From contig VXAU01000186.1 in assembly GCA_013399695.1 (NCBI GenBank), positions 1,207,128 to 1,271,127 of the forward strand: a stretch of 64,000 bases of DNA, in the 5' to 3' direction. This DNA comes from Formicarius rufipectus. Lineage: Eukaryota > Chordata > Aves > Passeriformes > Formicariidae. The notes beneath the pieces are model-generated. The model was not told the DNA's origin. It was given only the letters and a program-made list of their open reading frames with translations, and ran no database searches. The translations under genes were made by a program, and so were the position numbers. Of this stretch, positions 1-12,032 are shown in pieces. How positions within the stretch are numbered: the stretch's first letter is position 1; each line of letters opens with the position of its first letter.

Positions 1-1122
1 AGAAAGTCACTGATTTCTCAAAGCATAATTACAACAGCATAAAAAAAATACAATAGAAACTGCAATCTTGTTTTAAAAAGGTTTTCCTGGCAATCAGGGG
101 AAAAAAAGAGACACCCAAAACTCTGTTTTAGGCTATAAACTTCGCTTTGTAGCATAAGAAATGAAGCTGGATAGAAAATACAGGGTTGAAAAACTGCAAC
201 AACTTATCAGCTGGAAATCAGGTGTAATAGAAGAGTGACTCATGACAGCATAGAGAAGTTTGAAAGGATGCGGAGAAACATGTTTTGACTGTGCAAATGC
301 CTGGCATGTTAAAGGTAAGGAGCTGTTTGTCCCCGGAGCTGCACAGGGGCACGCACTGCTGTGATTCACGGGCAGGGACCGCTGGGGTCGAGAAACAGAT
401 CAGCTTCACCAGAACGTGTAAAGGCTTTTTTCCTTTTTTTTCCTGGATTTTATTTATTGCCCCCTACCAGAGGTTTGGAAGCTCATCATATAAATATTTG
501 CTTTGAGAGGAAATGTAAAACCCCAAACAAATAAACAAAAAAAAATCCCAACACCCCCTTCCCTTTCAGTCTTGAGAGTCTTGGGCTTTCCTGCCTCATT
601 ATTTTCCTTCAAGCCCCAGCAGGCAGCTCCATCCAGCCCGTGACAAATCCAGTTCGTTCACCCACACCGCCTGCATTTCCTTTGGGAAATACTTAATGCA
701 TTGACAAAATAAACAGTGTTGACTCATCCCAGCAACACGCAGCTCACGCACATGCCTCCAGACACACCAGGGATCCTCAGACGTGCAGGACACGCCGTGT
801 ACAGTTACATTTTGGCAAGTCCTTTTAGTTAGAAGCTCATCTTTGGCGAGTCCTTTTAAGTAACAGCTCATCCTTCAGAGACTCGGTACAAAACTCCGCC
901 GCTACACACCTGGGAGCAGTTCTCGCTCATTCTCCGCTTTTCCTACCTAATTTTTTTGTTGTTTTCTTTCCCCTCTCCAAATAAAGCTCCCTGACAGCCT
1001 CTGACATTGCAGAGGGCGCCGGCACAGCCACACTGCCGCCCCGCGCAGCTGGCACGGCTCGCCCACGGGAGGCACAGCGAGCTCGGTCCTGTCCCTGCGT
1101 GACCCCCGGGAACGGGGAGCAC
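1..1122. other. Upstream flank, no gene recognised
   Basis: Mostly AT-rich up to about 900, then increasingly GC-rich towards the FOPNL promoter. Short open frames are present on both strands, but none shows family similarity, splice-site context or length that supports coding. Nothing recognisable as a repeat family was seen. Confidence 0.5.
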
Positions 1123-1553
1123 GGTGACAGAGGGGTCACCGATAACAGGGGGGGTCGCTGATAACAGAAGACCTCGGTAACAGGGGGGTCCTCGGTAACA
1201 GAGGGGTCCCCAATAACAGGGGGTTCCCGGATAACAGAGGGTCCCGGGGAACAGAAGGTCCCAATGACAGAGGGGTCCCCAATAACAGAAGGGTCCCAAA
1301 TAACAGAGGGGTCGCCGATAACAGGGGGGTCGCTATAACAAGTGTCCCGTGTAACAGAAGTCCCCGATAACAGGGGGGTCGCTGATAACAAAGGGGTCCC
1401 CGATAACAGAGGGGTAGCCGGTAACAGAAGTCCTCCGTAAAAGGGGTCCCCGATCACAGAGTGGTCCCCAATCACAGAAGGTCCCCGATCACAAGGTTGC
1501 CTCCGATCACAGAGTGGTCGCCAATCACCCGGGGGGGGCTCCCCGATCACAGC
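1123..1553. repeat. Degenerate minisatellite, 17-20 bp unit
   Basis: About 22 imperfect tandem copies of a unit close to GGGGTCCCCGATAACAGA. Units differ in length by 1-3 bp and by substitutions. Copies distal to the gene carry ATAACAG. The last several copies (about 1450-1553), nearest the promoter, carry ATCACAG instead, so the array consists of two subfamilies in blocks. It ends about 85 bp before the FOPNL start codon. Confidence 0.9.
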
Positions 1554-1636
1554 CGGTTCCCCCTCCCGACCCCGCCCGCCCCCCGGGCCGCCCCGCGCCT
1601 GCGCAGTGCCCGCCGCCATCGGGGCCGGGCGTGGCC

Positions 1637-1664
1637 ATGGCGACCGTGGCGGAGCTGCGAGCGG
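1637..1664 (+). CDS. CEP20: FOPNL coding exon 1
   Basis: Codes MATVAELRA plus one base of the next codon. The donor GTCGGG starts at 1665. The G joins TT of exon 2 to make the Val codon of VLKDTLEK. Confidence 0.88.
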
Positions 1665-4600
1665 GTCGGGCCGCGCTGGGCCGGGCCGGGCCGGGTTGGG
1701 TTGTCTCGGGCGGCCGGGAGGGAGGGCCGGGGGTCCCGCGGCCACCGGTAGGGTCCCGGAGCTGCCTCGGAGCCGCCCCTTCGTCCCGGCTGCACAGCGG
1801 GCTGTATTCCAGTACATTTCAGTGTTAACCACATCTCGCTCCGGTTATTCCGCTTGTGAAATTAGTGAACATGTGTTTACTGCTTTAAAAAACCCAACGC
1901 AGTGACTCCTCTGTAGGCCAGACCCTTATCTGCGGCGTGCCGGAGTCGCGGGGCGCACACACCTTATCGCCTCCGCGCCCGGACCCACTCGTGTGTGGGT
2001 GTCCTGGGCTGTGACTAACGGGGGTTCGTTCTTCTGGGAACAGTTCTAAAGGACACCCTGGAGAAACGAGGCGCTCTGGCGGAGATCAAGGCGAGGATCA
2101 GGGCCGAGGTGTTCAACGCGCTGGACGACCAGAGCGAGCCGCGGCCGCCGCTGTCCCACGAGAACCTCCTGGTCAATGAGCTGATCCGCGAGTACCTCGA
2201 GTACAACAGATACCGATACACGGCGTCCGTCCTCACTGCAGGTACTGGCGTGTGGCTTCGTCATTGTATTCATATTTTTGTAATGATATCCGTTGCTTTG
2301 TTGAGTGATTCCACTTATACTGTGGAGTTAACAAGTGTGAGAAGCTGCACAATCTTCTCTTCCTTGGAAATTAATGTGGTACAAACAATCTCCCCAAAGC
2401 TTTACTTGAAGTATTAAGCTGAATGATACAATTAGTTTTTAAGAAAATTTCTTCTCTGCTCCATGCCCTTGAGGTAAATTGTTTGACACAAGTGCATGCA
2501 AGAGCCAGGAAGCTTGGTGGAAGCCTGCAAAGTCAAAATACCTTTCTTAAAATGTTTGATAATATTACTTTAGAGTTGTTTGCCTGCTTAATTTATACTG
2601 CAACACTTCTGTAATATTTTGTTAGATTCTTTTAGAGTGGCGATAAAAATCATGACGTGCTGTTGCAAATTATATGACTATGAAGCACTAATGTTATTAG
2701 TGAGTTCCCTAGAATTACAATAAACTGTTAGTTAATAATAGTTGAAAAGGAGGGTCTATGCTCTCATGCTCTTTGGAAGTTTTCTGTTAATTGGTGATTT
2801 TTTTTCTCACCAGTCTTAAGAATTTGGGGAAAATCTCTTTTCCAGAATCCGGCCAGCCTGAAGTGCCCTTGGACAGACAGTTTCTTGCCAGAGAGCTGAA
2901 CGTAGTTGAAGATGCAAGTGCAAAATCAGTGTAAGGAGGATTTTGGAATGCACTGTGTATGCTCTATTCCATATAGCAGTACATTTTTAGTGTTACTACA
3001 GATAACATGTAAATGTTCCCAGCAATTGAATTGTGACTGGGTCACACACCTGCTCTGATGTGCTGGATTCAGCTTCACGATGCCAAACGTGGAGCCGTTG
3101 GCAAACACACTCCAAACTCATTTAATTCTGCCAAGACTGTGGCATTCTTCTGATGGTATCCTTGCACACCAAAACACAAGTCTCTTAACCAGTGCAGTCT
3201 GTTTTCTACAGAAAACAGATATGCTCCTTGCATATCAGTGAGTTGCCTCATAGACCAGTAAAAAGATTATTTTACTGTGATATTAGATATAAATTCTCAG
3301 TGCTCTGATATAACTGTTCAGTGTTCTCTGTGGCTTGTGCTGTCTCAATCTGTCAGGTGCTTAGGAAGAACCAAGTTGGGGGTGTGCAGTGGTGGACTGG
3401 TCTACAGCCCATCAAAATCTGATCCTTTGTGAGTGTGTGGATCCTTCTGACCCACAAGTGGGAATGTGGATCTCTGTGCTTTGTGCTAAGCATGTTCCAG
3501 TCCTTCACCTGCCAGGGGATCTGGAGAACATCTCCTAGGCCAGGCTTTCTAGGGGAGTGTTAATGCTGAGGGTGATCTTAGGTCTGTGCTTATTTATGTA
3601 ATGAGACTTGGCATAATGTATTTTAAGTAATTAGACATCTGTACATATTCTAGAAGTAAATACTGGGGCCTAAGAAATCTCAAGGAAAGAGTGTATTTTT
3701 AATGCTCAGGATTTATAGACTACTTTTGTAATTTCTCTCTTGAGCAGACCTCTCCTATATGGAATTATCTCTCATTTCTTACATGGTGGTAAAGAAGAAA
3801 GTACCCAGAATACCCTTCCAAAAGTGTCTTTGCTGAATTACCCAAAGCAGAACCTTGTCAAACCACCTACTGAGAGAAATCAAAAAGGTGAGTGCAGTGT
3901 CATTTTCACAGAAGTTTCATTTGTGACTAGATTTCCTATACCATAATAATGGTTTAAAAATAATGTTTTTATGCCTATAACAGCATAAACATGCAGATGG
4001 ACACATTGTACCTTCTTCTCTGTGCAAGGAATGCTTTGAACTGACACCTTTTTTGTAAGAGAAGTCTTCAGCAGAACAGTGTTTATACTTCAAAAATAAC
4101 ACTAAACCATGTGACTTAGCCATACCTCTTGCTCATGTGTTCATTTAAGAAAAGTCTTACTGTATCCAACTCAAGAAAGACCCATCTATGATTCCTGAAA
4201 CTAACCAAGTATGTGCTTTGTTTAAGTAAGTGACCACCTTGCCCCAGTTCTCTGTCCTGCCTCTGTCTGCTTTTGTCCCAGGGCACAAGATACATGGCAT
4301 ACAAACCCTATTGCCCCCAAGAGTGCTGGACTGGCATTCAAATGTGCCAGCAGTAGAACTTGCTCTCCTATATGGGAATGTATTTTATTTATAAAGTAGA
4401 CTTTTTAAAGCATTGCAGACAGCTAAATTAATAATTTTCCAGCAGTGCAAGGAAAGTGCAAGTGTGTTGCTTGTGTTACCTTGTAGTTATAGCTACTTAT
4501 TAGTTTCTAGAGAGAAGAGAGGGAAATGCTTGTTTAGCTTTATAGCATTAAGACTTTTGCACTGTTAAAACCAGAAAATTCAATAAAATTGGACAGCTGT

Positions 4601-6232
4601 GCTGTTTTAATTTGTAGATGGTAGAATATCTGTCATGCTAGTTATGCAGTTAGAAACAGAGATTTACTGCTCTGGAGTTGTTTGTAAAGACCAGAAAATA
4701 TTAATATCCCAGTCCTCAGTATCAGAAAGGTCACCCACCAAATGACTTTACTATTTCCCAAAAAGTTAAACTGGCCAAATTGTACTCCCTTATACTATTA
4801 CAAATATGAACAGGGTCAGCTAGGGACAGTCCTATTACACTGGCATTTCATACAAGAATCTAACATAAAGTCTTAATAAAATTTTTTAGTGGGGGGCATA
4901 TCTCTGTTTCTTATCTGGTCTAACTTACCTAATTTCTGTAGAAAGTTCTCAACTCTTCAGCAGTCAGTTCTGTAGATGGGAATAAACCTTTTCAGAGGAC
5001 ATAATTCACATCCCACTGACCACAGAAGTTTAAGCCCTGAGTTCACTGCTTTGTAGTAAACACTGCTAAGTCTTATTTGCCCTTTCTGGTCTGCTTTCTG
5101 ACTGGTTACAGTTAATACTGCTTAAGCTACAGGATGAAAGGGTTCATTGGTCCAGTTTTTTCCTTCAAAGTCTGCTTAGCATATTACCTTATTTTTTACT
5201 GTGAGAATTTAGTACTATAGTACTATTTGGTTTGTATCCAAAAGTTTGAAAAATATACAGCCTGAGATCATACTGACATCTAAAAAGTGTAAGAGAAGTA
5301 CCAACCCCCTTTTTTTAACAGTTAATTCACTGAGACAATGCCGTTTCCTTTCTGCCAGAAGAGGGGGCTGAAGAAATAGAATTTCCATACAAAAACTGTT
5401 ATAAACTTTCTCTTTGTTAGAAAATAATTATTCCTATCAAAACTGTTTCCATTTTAAAATCAAACTTGGTATATAAAATAACTGTTTTTAAACTAAACTT
5501 TGTCTCTCAGTTCTGAAGTACTGACTGTGCAGGGTCGCTCTGCCCTGTTGATTCCAATATAACTTCACATGGAGATTTAATTGTTTTACAGTTAGTTACA
5601 GAACTCAAGATTAATCAGCTGCACATTGCTTTTAGAATCAAACAAAAATGTATCTGCTTTAAGGCTTTTAACCTTTAAGTAACTGAAATTACTTTCTGCA
5701 TTTCTTTGTGGAATATGTTGGTGCAGACCTAAAGGGAGTGGGTTTGAAAGACTAATTATGCAGTTATTTTAATTAGGCTGCATATCCAGGTAATCAGGTC
5801 TGTTGATAAACTCAACCTTCTGAGCTTCAAATACATAACATCTACATTGCTTTTCATATTAGAAATTGTCTTGCATATTTAAATGTATTCCATCAGACTG
5901 GGGATCCTGATCAAACCTGTGGATTCCAGTGTTTCTATTAGTTCATTCACTATAGTTGAGTTGGATGTTGTCTGAAATCTAATGTTTAGTGATGCCAAGC
6001 CTGTATCTCACACAGTTGCATGGGAACGTTTATTTGTAAAATTGCCTGCGTTTCCTACGATGATATTGTTTTATCAGTGCTGTTAATAGCAGAAAATAGC
6101 ACACCTTTGGACCTCCAGATGCATGAGAATATTTTTGTCTGTGTTTCATTTTCAGACAGAATTCCAGAACCAGGAAGGATGGCTGGCACAAGCATCGAAG
6201 AGCCCCTTGTTTTACAACATATAAAGAGATGA
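1637..6232 (+). CDS. CEP20: FOPNL/CEP20, LisH-domain centrosomal protein (five coding exons)
   Basis: CDS is join(1637..1664, 2044..2241, 2846..2930, 3748..3887, 6156..6232): 528 nt, 175 residues, against 174 in human. The protein (also FOPNL or FOR20) belongs to the FOP/OFD1 family; it acts at centrosomes and centriolar satellites and is needed for ciliogenesis. The N-terminal helix begins MATVAELRAVLKDTLEK. Residues about 49-81 are the LisH dimerisation motif, starting ENLLVNELIREYLEYN. A conserved block PLLYGIISHFL follows, and then a divergent polar C terminus ending HIKR. All internal junctions are GT-AG and keep frame. The start codon has a good context (gtggccATGG) and matches the family N terminus. 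MYH11 follows on the same strand, as in human 16p13.11. The C-terminal 40 residues resemble mammalian copies only weakly. Identity rests on remembered family sequence. Confidence 0.93.
2044..2241 (+). CDS. CEP20: FOPNL coding exon 2 (LisH motif)
   Basis: Acceptor ...GGGAACAG, donor GTACTG. Codes residues 10-75 with both ends in phase 1, including the RIRAEVFNALDD helix and most of the LisH motif. Confidence 0.93.
2846..2930 (+). CDS. CEP20: FOPNL coding exon 3
   Basis: Acceptor TTTTCCAG, donor GTAAGG. Codes ESGQPEVPLDRQFLARELNV and the rest up to AKSV, including the end of the LisH region and the family-typical PLDRQFL block. Confidence 0.92.
3748..3887 (+). CDS. CEP20: FOPNL coding exon 4
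   Basis: Acceptor CTTGAGCAG, donor GTGAGT. Codes PLLYGIISHFLHGGKEE and the following polar linker to RNQK. Phase 2 in, phase 1 out. Confidence 0.92.
6156..6232 (+). CDS. CEP20: FOPNL coding exon 5, stop codon
   Basis: Acceptor CATTTTCAG; codes DRIPEPGRMAGTSIEEPLVL and ends HIKR, with TGA at 6230-6232. Human ends with a comparable IEDLHVSQ stretch, which supports this as the true terminal exon. Confidence 0.88.
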
Positions 6233-6625
6233 TATCTTTCATTTGCTAATTCTTCATGTAAAGTTCTGTAAGAGTTGATTTAGGACATTCTTCATTGCAT
6301 AAATTTCTCCAGCATATCCAGTGGGACCATTTCAGCCTGTAATATCTATGCAGGAGAGAAGATGACAAGGTCATATTTACTGTCAGTGAGAAAAATGTTA
6401 GCCAAGGCTCTCTTCCTCCAGTGCTGACAGAAGGAAAACTCTGTAGGAGGTCATAGTAGTGAATCCTGTGTCCAGAATTTGCCTTGAAAATACTGGGTTC
6501 ATCCATTAGATTTTTGTTGAGTAAATTACCATTTCTGCACTTTTCTTACTATGTTATGTCTTTGTGTATTTTTCCTCTGTTTCTCAATAAAATTTTTCAA
6601 TTTTATTCAGTGTGGTATTTTGAGA
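6233..6625 (+). other. CEP20: FOPNL 3' UTR with poly(A) signal
   Basis: A canonical AATAAA at 6596-6601 lies about 365 bp after the stop codon. A T-rich stretch and a GT-containing stretch (TCAGTGTGG, about 6607-6615) follow. The cleavage site is inferred at about 6615-6625. A second AATAAA at about 6694 could serve a longer form. Confidence 0.65.
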
Positions 6626-7956
6626 ATGGTCAAACTAAATATTCTAATCATCTTTTTAAAAAGAAGATGCTAATTTCAGATAAGTAAGGGAAAATAAATT
6701 CTAACAGAAACCTAAAGTGCTCTAGATGGATAGTTGCTTTTAATTCTCCGGAAGTGAGGACTATATTTATCTTAACGCTAACAAACAAGTGAGGGTAAGT
6801 TTTTTCCATCTGGAGTTGCTAAAAATTGTATGGTGTAGCACTGGGTCTATGAGAGGAGAAGGAACTTCTGGGTTTTTTTTCCCAAACAACATGAAACTCA
6901 AAGTCAGGCAAAGCTAAAATTAAAGTTGATAATAAATTGCTGATTCCCAGAGCTCTTTTTTAGCTGAGGTATTTACATGTTATGAAATGGTAATTTCTTT
7001 TAAAAGCCAAACATACACAAATACATAAAAATAACAGGCCAGCTATTTTTTCTCATTTTAACCAAATGTATGTGTTAAATGTTTCCAGTGGTACCGAGGA
7101 GAGTTTTGTATGAAGAAATCTTTATGATCGGGTTCTTAAAAATCGTTAGATAAATGATAGAGTGAGGTGGGGGAGGAAAACAGAGGAAGAGAACATGCAG
7201 TTTGTGAATTTGAAAGGATGATGAGTTGTACACACTGAAATTTTGCCTTTAGCTTGATTTGACCCAGTTAGCATTGCAGGTGTGTTTTTACAGCAGCCTC
7301 ATCTGTACCCTGGTGTGAAATTGCAGAGAAGTGAGGGGTGAAGGGAGAGGCTGAATTCATCCCTTTGTAGCCTCAGCAGTGAGCTCATCTCCTTCGTGTG
7401 ACTGGCCATGCTGCCAGCTCTCCCTTGGCTGATTTCTAAGTGTCTCAGGAATGTTGCCAGAAGGGGAGGACGTGTTTGCAAATAGACCTCGATCAAATCC
7501 ATGTCTAAGTCTCTTGTAGCTTTGCATCTGTGGTGATTGACCACTGGGTTAAGGGAGTGACTCTCTCTGTGCCCTCACCTCCTTCAGCTTCAGCTGCTGG
7601 GCTGAAGAGCCATCCCTGTAAAAGCTGCTTCTCCATGGGATTCTGCCTTGTTACTTGGGCCTTGCCTGCCACACTAATGCAAATACAATAACTGAGTGTT
7701 TAATTTATTTATAGTAGCAAAGTGGTCTTCTAAGGTATTGCTGGCAAGTTACCTTCATTCTGGAATGAGTGGGAAGTGCCCTTGGAAAGTTGCAAAAATG
7801 AATTTCCGAATAATGTAGAGAATATCACTCTGGCCACAGAAATCCCTGAATTTTTACTTTGGTTTTCCAGAGGTTAAATGCTAGACCCCTGTTTATCCAT
7901 AAACCAGTGAATCAAACTGTTATGTATATTTGAATTCTGAATTGTCTTCTCAAGGG

Positions 7957-7989
<33 letters not shown>
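7957..7989. repeat. Poly(A) run of 33 bases
   Basis: Thirty-three uninterrupted A residues between CAAGGG and TGCTCTGGG. No target-site duplication or recognisable retrocopy is visible next to it. It may be simple slippage or the tail of an unrecognised retroposed sequence. Confidence 0.9.
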
Positions 7990-7991
<2 letters not shown>

Positions 7992-10900
7992 CTCTGGGAA
8001 ACACAGCATCTCTATAACCTTCCATGCTATGCAAATATTTCAGTGTAACCAAAGCCACTGACTCTGCTTTCTGTCTTCCCACCATAGCTCATTCAGATGT
8101 TGCCCAGGTGCCATGGAGCTCCCTGGGAAATGGATCTTTAGTGGTAGAAACTAAATACCATTTTTGTCCTGGCTGAAAAAGGCAAAGGGATGTTTGGTAC
8201 TTGCCCTTTCCCAAGCACATGGCTCAGCAGGCTCCTGGTCTCCACAGCCAGGAAAGCAGGGGCTGACAAGGGTGTTCTTCACTGAGTTTTGAGGTCAAGG
8301 TGTATGTCTGAAATCAGAGAGGAAATACATTTAAAACAAAGGGAATCAAACTATTTTCTGTGGGGGATTTAGCCCATTGTTCAGTCACTGCACTAGGACA
8401 GTGGGAGGAAACTGGCCTGTTTGCTCTTGGTGCAATGTGCATTTCATCTAATTCTCCAGTACCCTCACAGTTCAAATCTAGCATTTTGGAACAACCTCTT
8501 GCTTCAAAGCAGAGTCATTGTACAAGTAAAGTAAAATCAAATTAAAGCGTATTTCCAGTGATATTTATGTGTACAACAAAGCTTGGAAACATGGCTATGA
8601 AAATACACTGGTCTGATCACATTACTGATGGTCTAACAATTATCTTGTCAGTACATGACATGTGAGACCATCTTTCAAGATGCTGACATACAGTGAGTCC
8701 CAGGAATGTCAGACTGCCTGTCTTGTTAACAAGTGAAGAGGACTTGCAAAACTATGGTTACACTTATTCCTTAAAATTTTAAGGTAAGTAAGATCAATAC
8801 TTAGATGAAAATAATTAATGATTCTAGAGTCGCAGGTTCAGGTTTTAGAAGAAATTGCCACCTGGGGGAGCATACACAGACATTACCTTCTCAAATAATT
8901 TCAGAAGCTCCATCTAGCTTAATTACAACCTGGGATATCTTGCATTAACTGCCCTTATTCTTTCTACTGACATCAGAAAAAAAAAAAAAAGGTTAAAAGC
9001 ACATAGAAGTTAAGGGGCTTTAATGCATTTCTGAATGTTGTTGGGGATAGAACATTAACCAAGAGCTTTATGGAGGGATTTATGTTAACAGAGGCTGGTC
9101 GTCGTCTAAGCTCATTATCAGAAGTGAAGGTGACAAGGAGCCAGTGAAGTTTGCCGTGGATATCAGATCTGGAAAGCACTTTGGAGGAACTTAACCCGCA
9201 AGTTTTAAGAACAAAAAATTCTTTAAAACCAAATTTTTTTTCTCTCCCCTACAACGGGAGCAACCTATGTGTGTAGACTCCACAGTGTCCGGGCTGCCCC
9301 AGAGGTTTTGGTTTCTGTCGTGCACAGGGGAGGCTTTATCAGCATCTCCGAGGACTCGGTTACGCTCTCCTTCCTGAGCGCCCTTTGTGTCGAGCCCAGT
9401 CTCGGTGTCACTTATCACCTTTCCGGAGGAGTGATTAGCATTGCATAACGAAGCGTTGAGGACAAGAAACCCCAAAAATATTTGTTCACGCTCGCAGAGA
9501 CGCCCTTTGAGCAGCAGCTGGTGCCCGGCTGAGTCAAACTGACCTGTGCGCTCTCACACTTCGCTTGACCTGCAGCCAGCGCTAAGCACGGAGCTTAACA
9601 TTAAGCAGTTGGCGAGTATTTTACCTCGTCAGGCTGTTGTCATGATTAATTGTTCTAACTTGGACGCAGATTGTCCCTCCTGTTGCAAGGGCACGGCTTG
9701 ATACAGGTGGTAACCCACCGGTACACTTATCAGTTCCAATTGCATTTGTCAGCTTAGAGAAACTTAAGTAAAAACATTTTTTAATAAAAAATTTGCTTAC
9801 CTGACACATAATTTGACAAATTAACATCACCATCTGTGCTTTTCTTTCACCCCCTCTCTCGTGTTCAGGTTACACCACACTAAAGCAGCTGAAAGTTCAT
9901 TTCTTTCCTTCTCAGGTACTCTTCCCCGCCCCCCAGGTACAATATTTACAGTGCAAATTCAGCAAGGAAATATTAAGGACAAGCTACTCAATACTTTTTT
10001 TTTTTTCCCCTGGAAAATGAATTAAAACAAATAAATAAACAAATTGAGGGAATTTAAATAAAGCTGCCTTTTTTCTTTTTTTCCTTTTTTTTTTGTCATG
10101 AGGTCATTGTCCATTGGGAATCCCCAGCTTTCTTTCTGAGGCAACTTTGGTATAAAAAACCAGTATCGAAACATTGAGGAAACCCCAGCCAGGCTTTTAG
10201 ATTAGTATCTTCTTACACTAACGTGTAAGTGAAGGTTGAAAGCCATGCTTACACTTATCAGTTCCTACCCCACACAGCTCGAGAGTGCAACTGTTTCAGG
10301 CCCCACAGTTATACTTTTTTCAGATTTTTCCAGGTCGGTTTAATGTCACATCATATATCACCCTCTGCCGCTGTTAAACACCCTGCTCAGGCAGCAAGCC
10401 TGCGTGTGCACAGTCAGCGGCTTTGCAGACCAGCCAGAATAATTTCCACTCCTTTTTAAGCTACTATTGTAATGTGTCTGGTTTTGTAAAACAGCTGCAT
10501 GCATTTAAAAGGAACTTCTTAGGATAACTGTGATGAATGTTAAAATGATCATACTTCCTAGAGGATCCCCTTGCGTTTCATTGTTACTCTGTTTAAAAAC
10601 CAAGTTTGCAACCAAGAAAACTGTGAGGGGAAAAAAACAAGGTGAATGACACCATGAGGAATTTTTCTGCCAACAAGGGCAAGTTTCTTGGATTTATGTC
10701 CTGGTGATCATTTCCCTTGGCTTTGCTCCAACAGTCACACGTGCACAAGTCTGATATGACACTGCTGCCTTTTGGCTCATGGCTGAGGGGCAGCCCCACA
10801 CCGTGGCAGACACAGACCCCAACCACTGGGACTGTGCCACTGCTTTGGCAAATCTGGTCTTGTCCAGCCAAGGCCTGAACAAAAGTCTATACTTGATGTC

Positions 10901-11205
10901 TCAGAAATGTTGCAGGGAAGAAACCCCAGTGCTCTTTCCCTTCTCTTCTCTTTGTCCAGATTTGTTCACCACTGGCCTGAGCCAGAAGAAGGGGCTCAGG
11001 TCTGTCACACCTGCAAGTTCCCAACCAAGTGACAGCAGAGGTTTTCAGCCCAGCCTCCCATCATAGGTATTTCCTTAGGATGATGAGACCAATATGAGCC
11101 TCATCCATCTTCCCCAGGAGGGTATATTTTCCAGAGAAGACAGGACTGTTGATGTCAAGGGAAATAATTTCCCTCAGGCCTGTGCTCTGATCCTTTGGGT
11201 ATACA

Positions 11206-11302
11206 CCATATTTAGTCTGTTGCTGAGAGGGGGTTGTTTCGGTATTTTGTGTTTGGCACGTTGATGGGAATTCCTAGAGGATCCTAGCTTTCCCTTTTTG
11301 GG
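11206..11302. promoter_or_regulatory. Two CArG-like sites upstream of MYH11
   Basis: CCATATTTAG at 11206-11215 and CCCTTTTTGGG at 11292-11302 each differ by one base from the SRF consensus CC(A/T)6GG. They lie about 1.1 and 1.0 kb upstream of the predicted MYH11 start. Mammalian MYH11 promoters carry functional CArG elements at about this distance; equivalence is inferred from position only. Confidence 0.45.
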
Positions 11303-12032
11303 ATGTCTCCATCCACAGGTCCTACTGCACAAGGCTGTTGACTACTACTGGCAGAAGGAGGCGGGTTGGACGAGGACTGAAGGTTTATTGGGGGTATGAG
11401 GAAGGTTTGACAAGGACCAGATCATTCCTAACCCTTGAGGATCTGACTCCCAGTGCCCTGTCCTCCTCTCCCCCCCAGCACACAGTGCCTGCTGCCTATC
11501 CTTTCCACTGCATCCTGGGGACTGTTCCCCACCAGCTAGTTACCTCTTTTCTTCTATCCTGTACAGACAGAGAGAGGCATTTCTTATATATGAAAAAGTA
11601 TTTACAGTCCATTCTCAGGAATTGAGCTGTGTGCCAGGTCACAAAAGAAACTGTGCAATCTGCTGGGGAGGTGGGACACAACTCTTTTTCCCAGGGGCAG
11701 AGGAGGCTTAAAACAGCCCCAGGCTCCAAAATGTCACATAAACACAGGGAGACCCAGAGAAACCTCCACCCACATGCTGCATTAGGAATAACCCTTCTCG
11801 CCCAAGCAACCCTTGAACTCAGGGACTTATCTTAGCTCCAAGAAAAAGGCACTGATGGTGGGTGGAAACATCCCGTGCCACACAGGACTGGGACCTGCCC
11901 TTTGCCCTTCTATGCAGGGGGCCACGAGGGGCAAGGATGCTGCCAGGGCAGGAGAGAGTTAAAGGTCCATTTCCTTGGTCAAACCGTTTCACCCTAGGCA
12001 AAAGCAAAACCTCCGATCTTGAGAGTTAGGGG

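Larger units (their letters stand above)
1010..2250. promoter_or_regulatory. CpG-rich promoter region of FOPNL
   Basis: CpG dinucleotides are dense at about 1010-1110, 1550-1790 and 1920-2240, in contrast to the CpG-poor rest of the window. The block covers coding exons 1 and 2 of FOPNL, as expected of a housekeeping TATA-less promoter. Just upstream of the start codon are GC-box-like runs (about 1568-1590), an NRF1-like GCGCCTGCGCAG at 1595-1606 and a YY1-like GCCGCCATC at 1612-1620. The motifs are read directly; factor binding is inferred. A precise transcription start cannot be fixed from sequence. Confidence 0.7.

Noticed and set aside
927..1832. 301-codon open frame on the minus strand
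   Set aside because: It runs through the minisatellite, so the long frame is a product of the repeated unit giving VIGDPSVIGDP-like peptides. No family match, and it overlaps the FOPNL promoter antisense.
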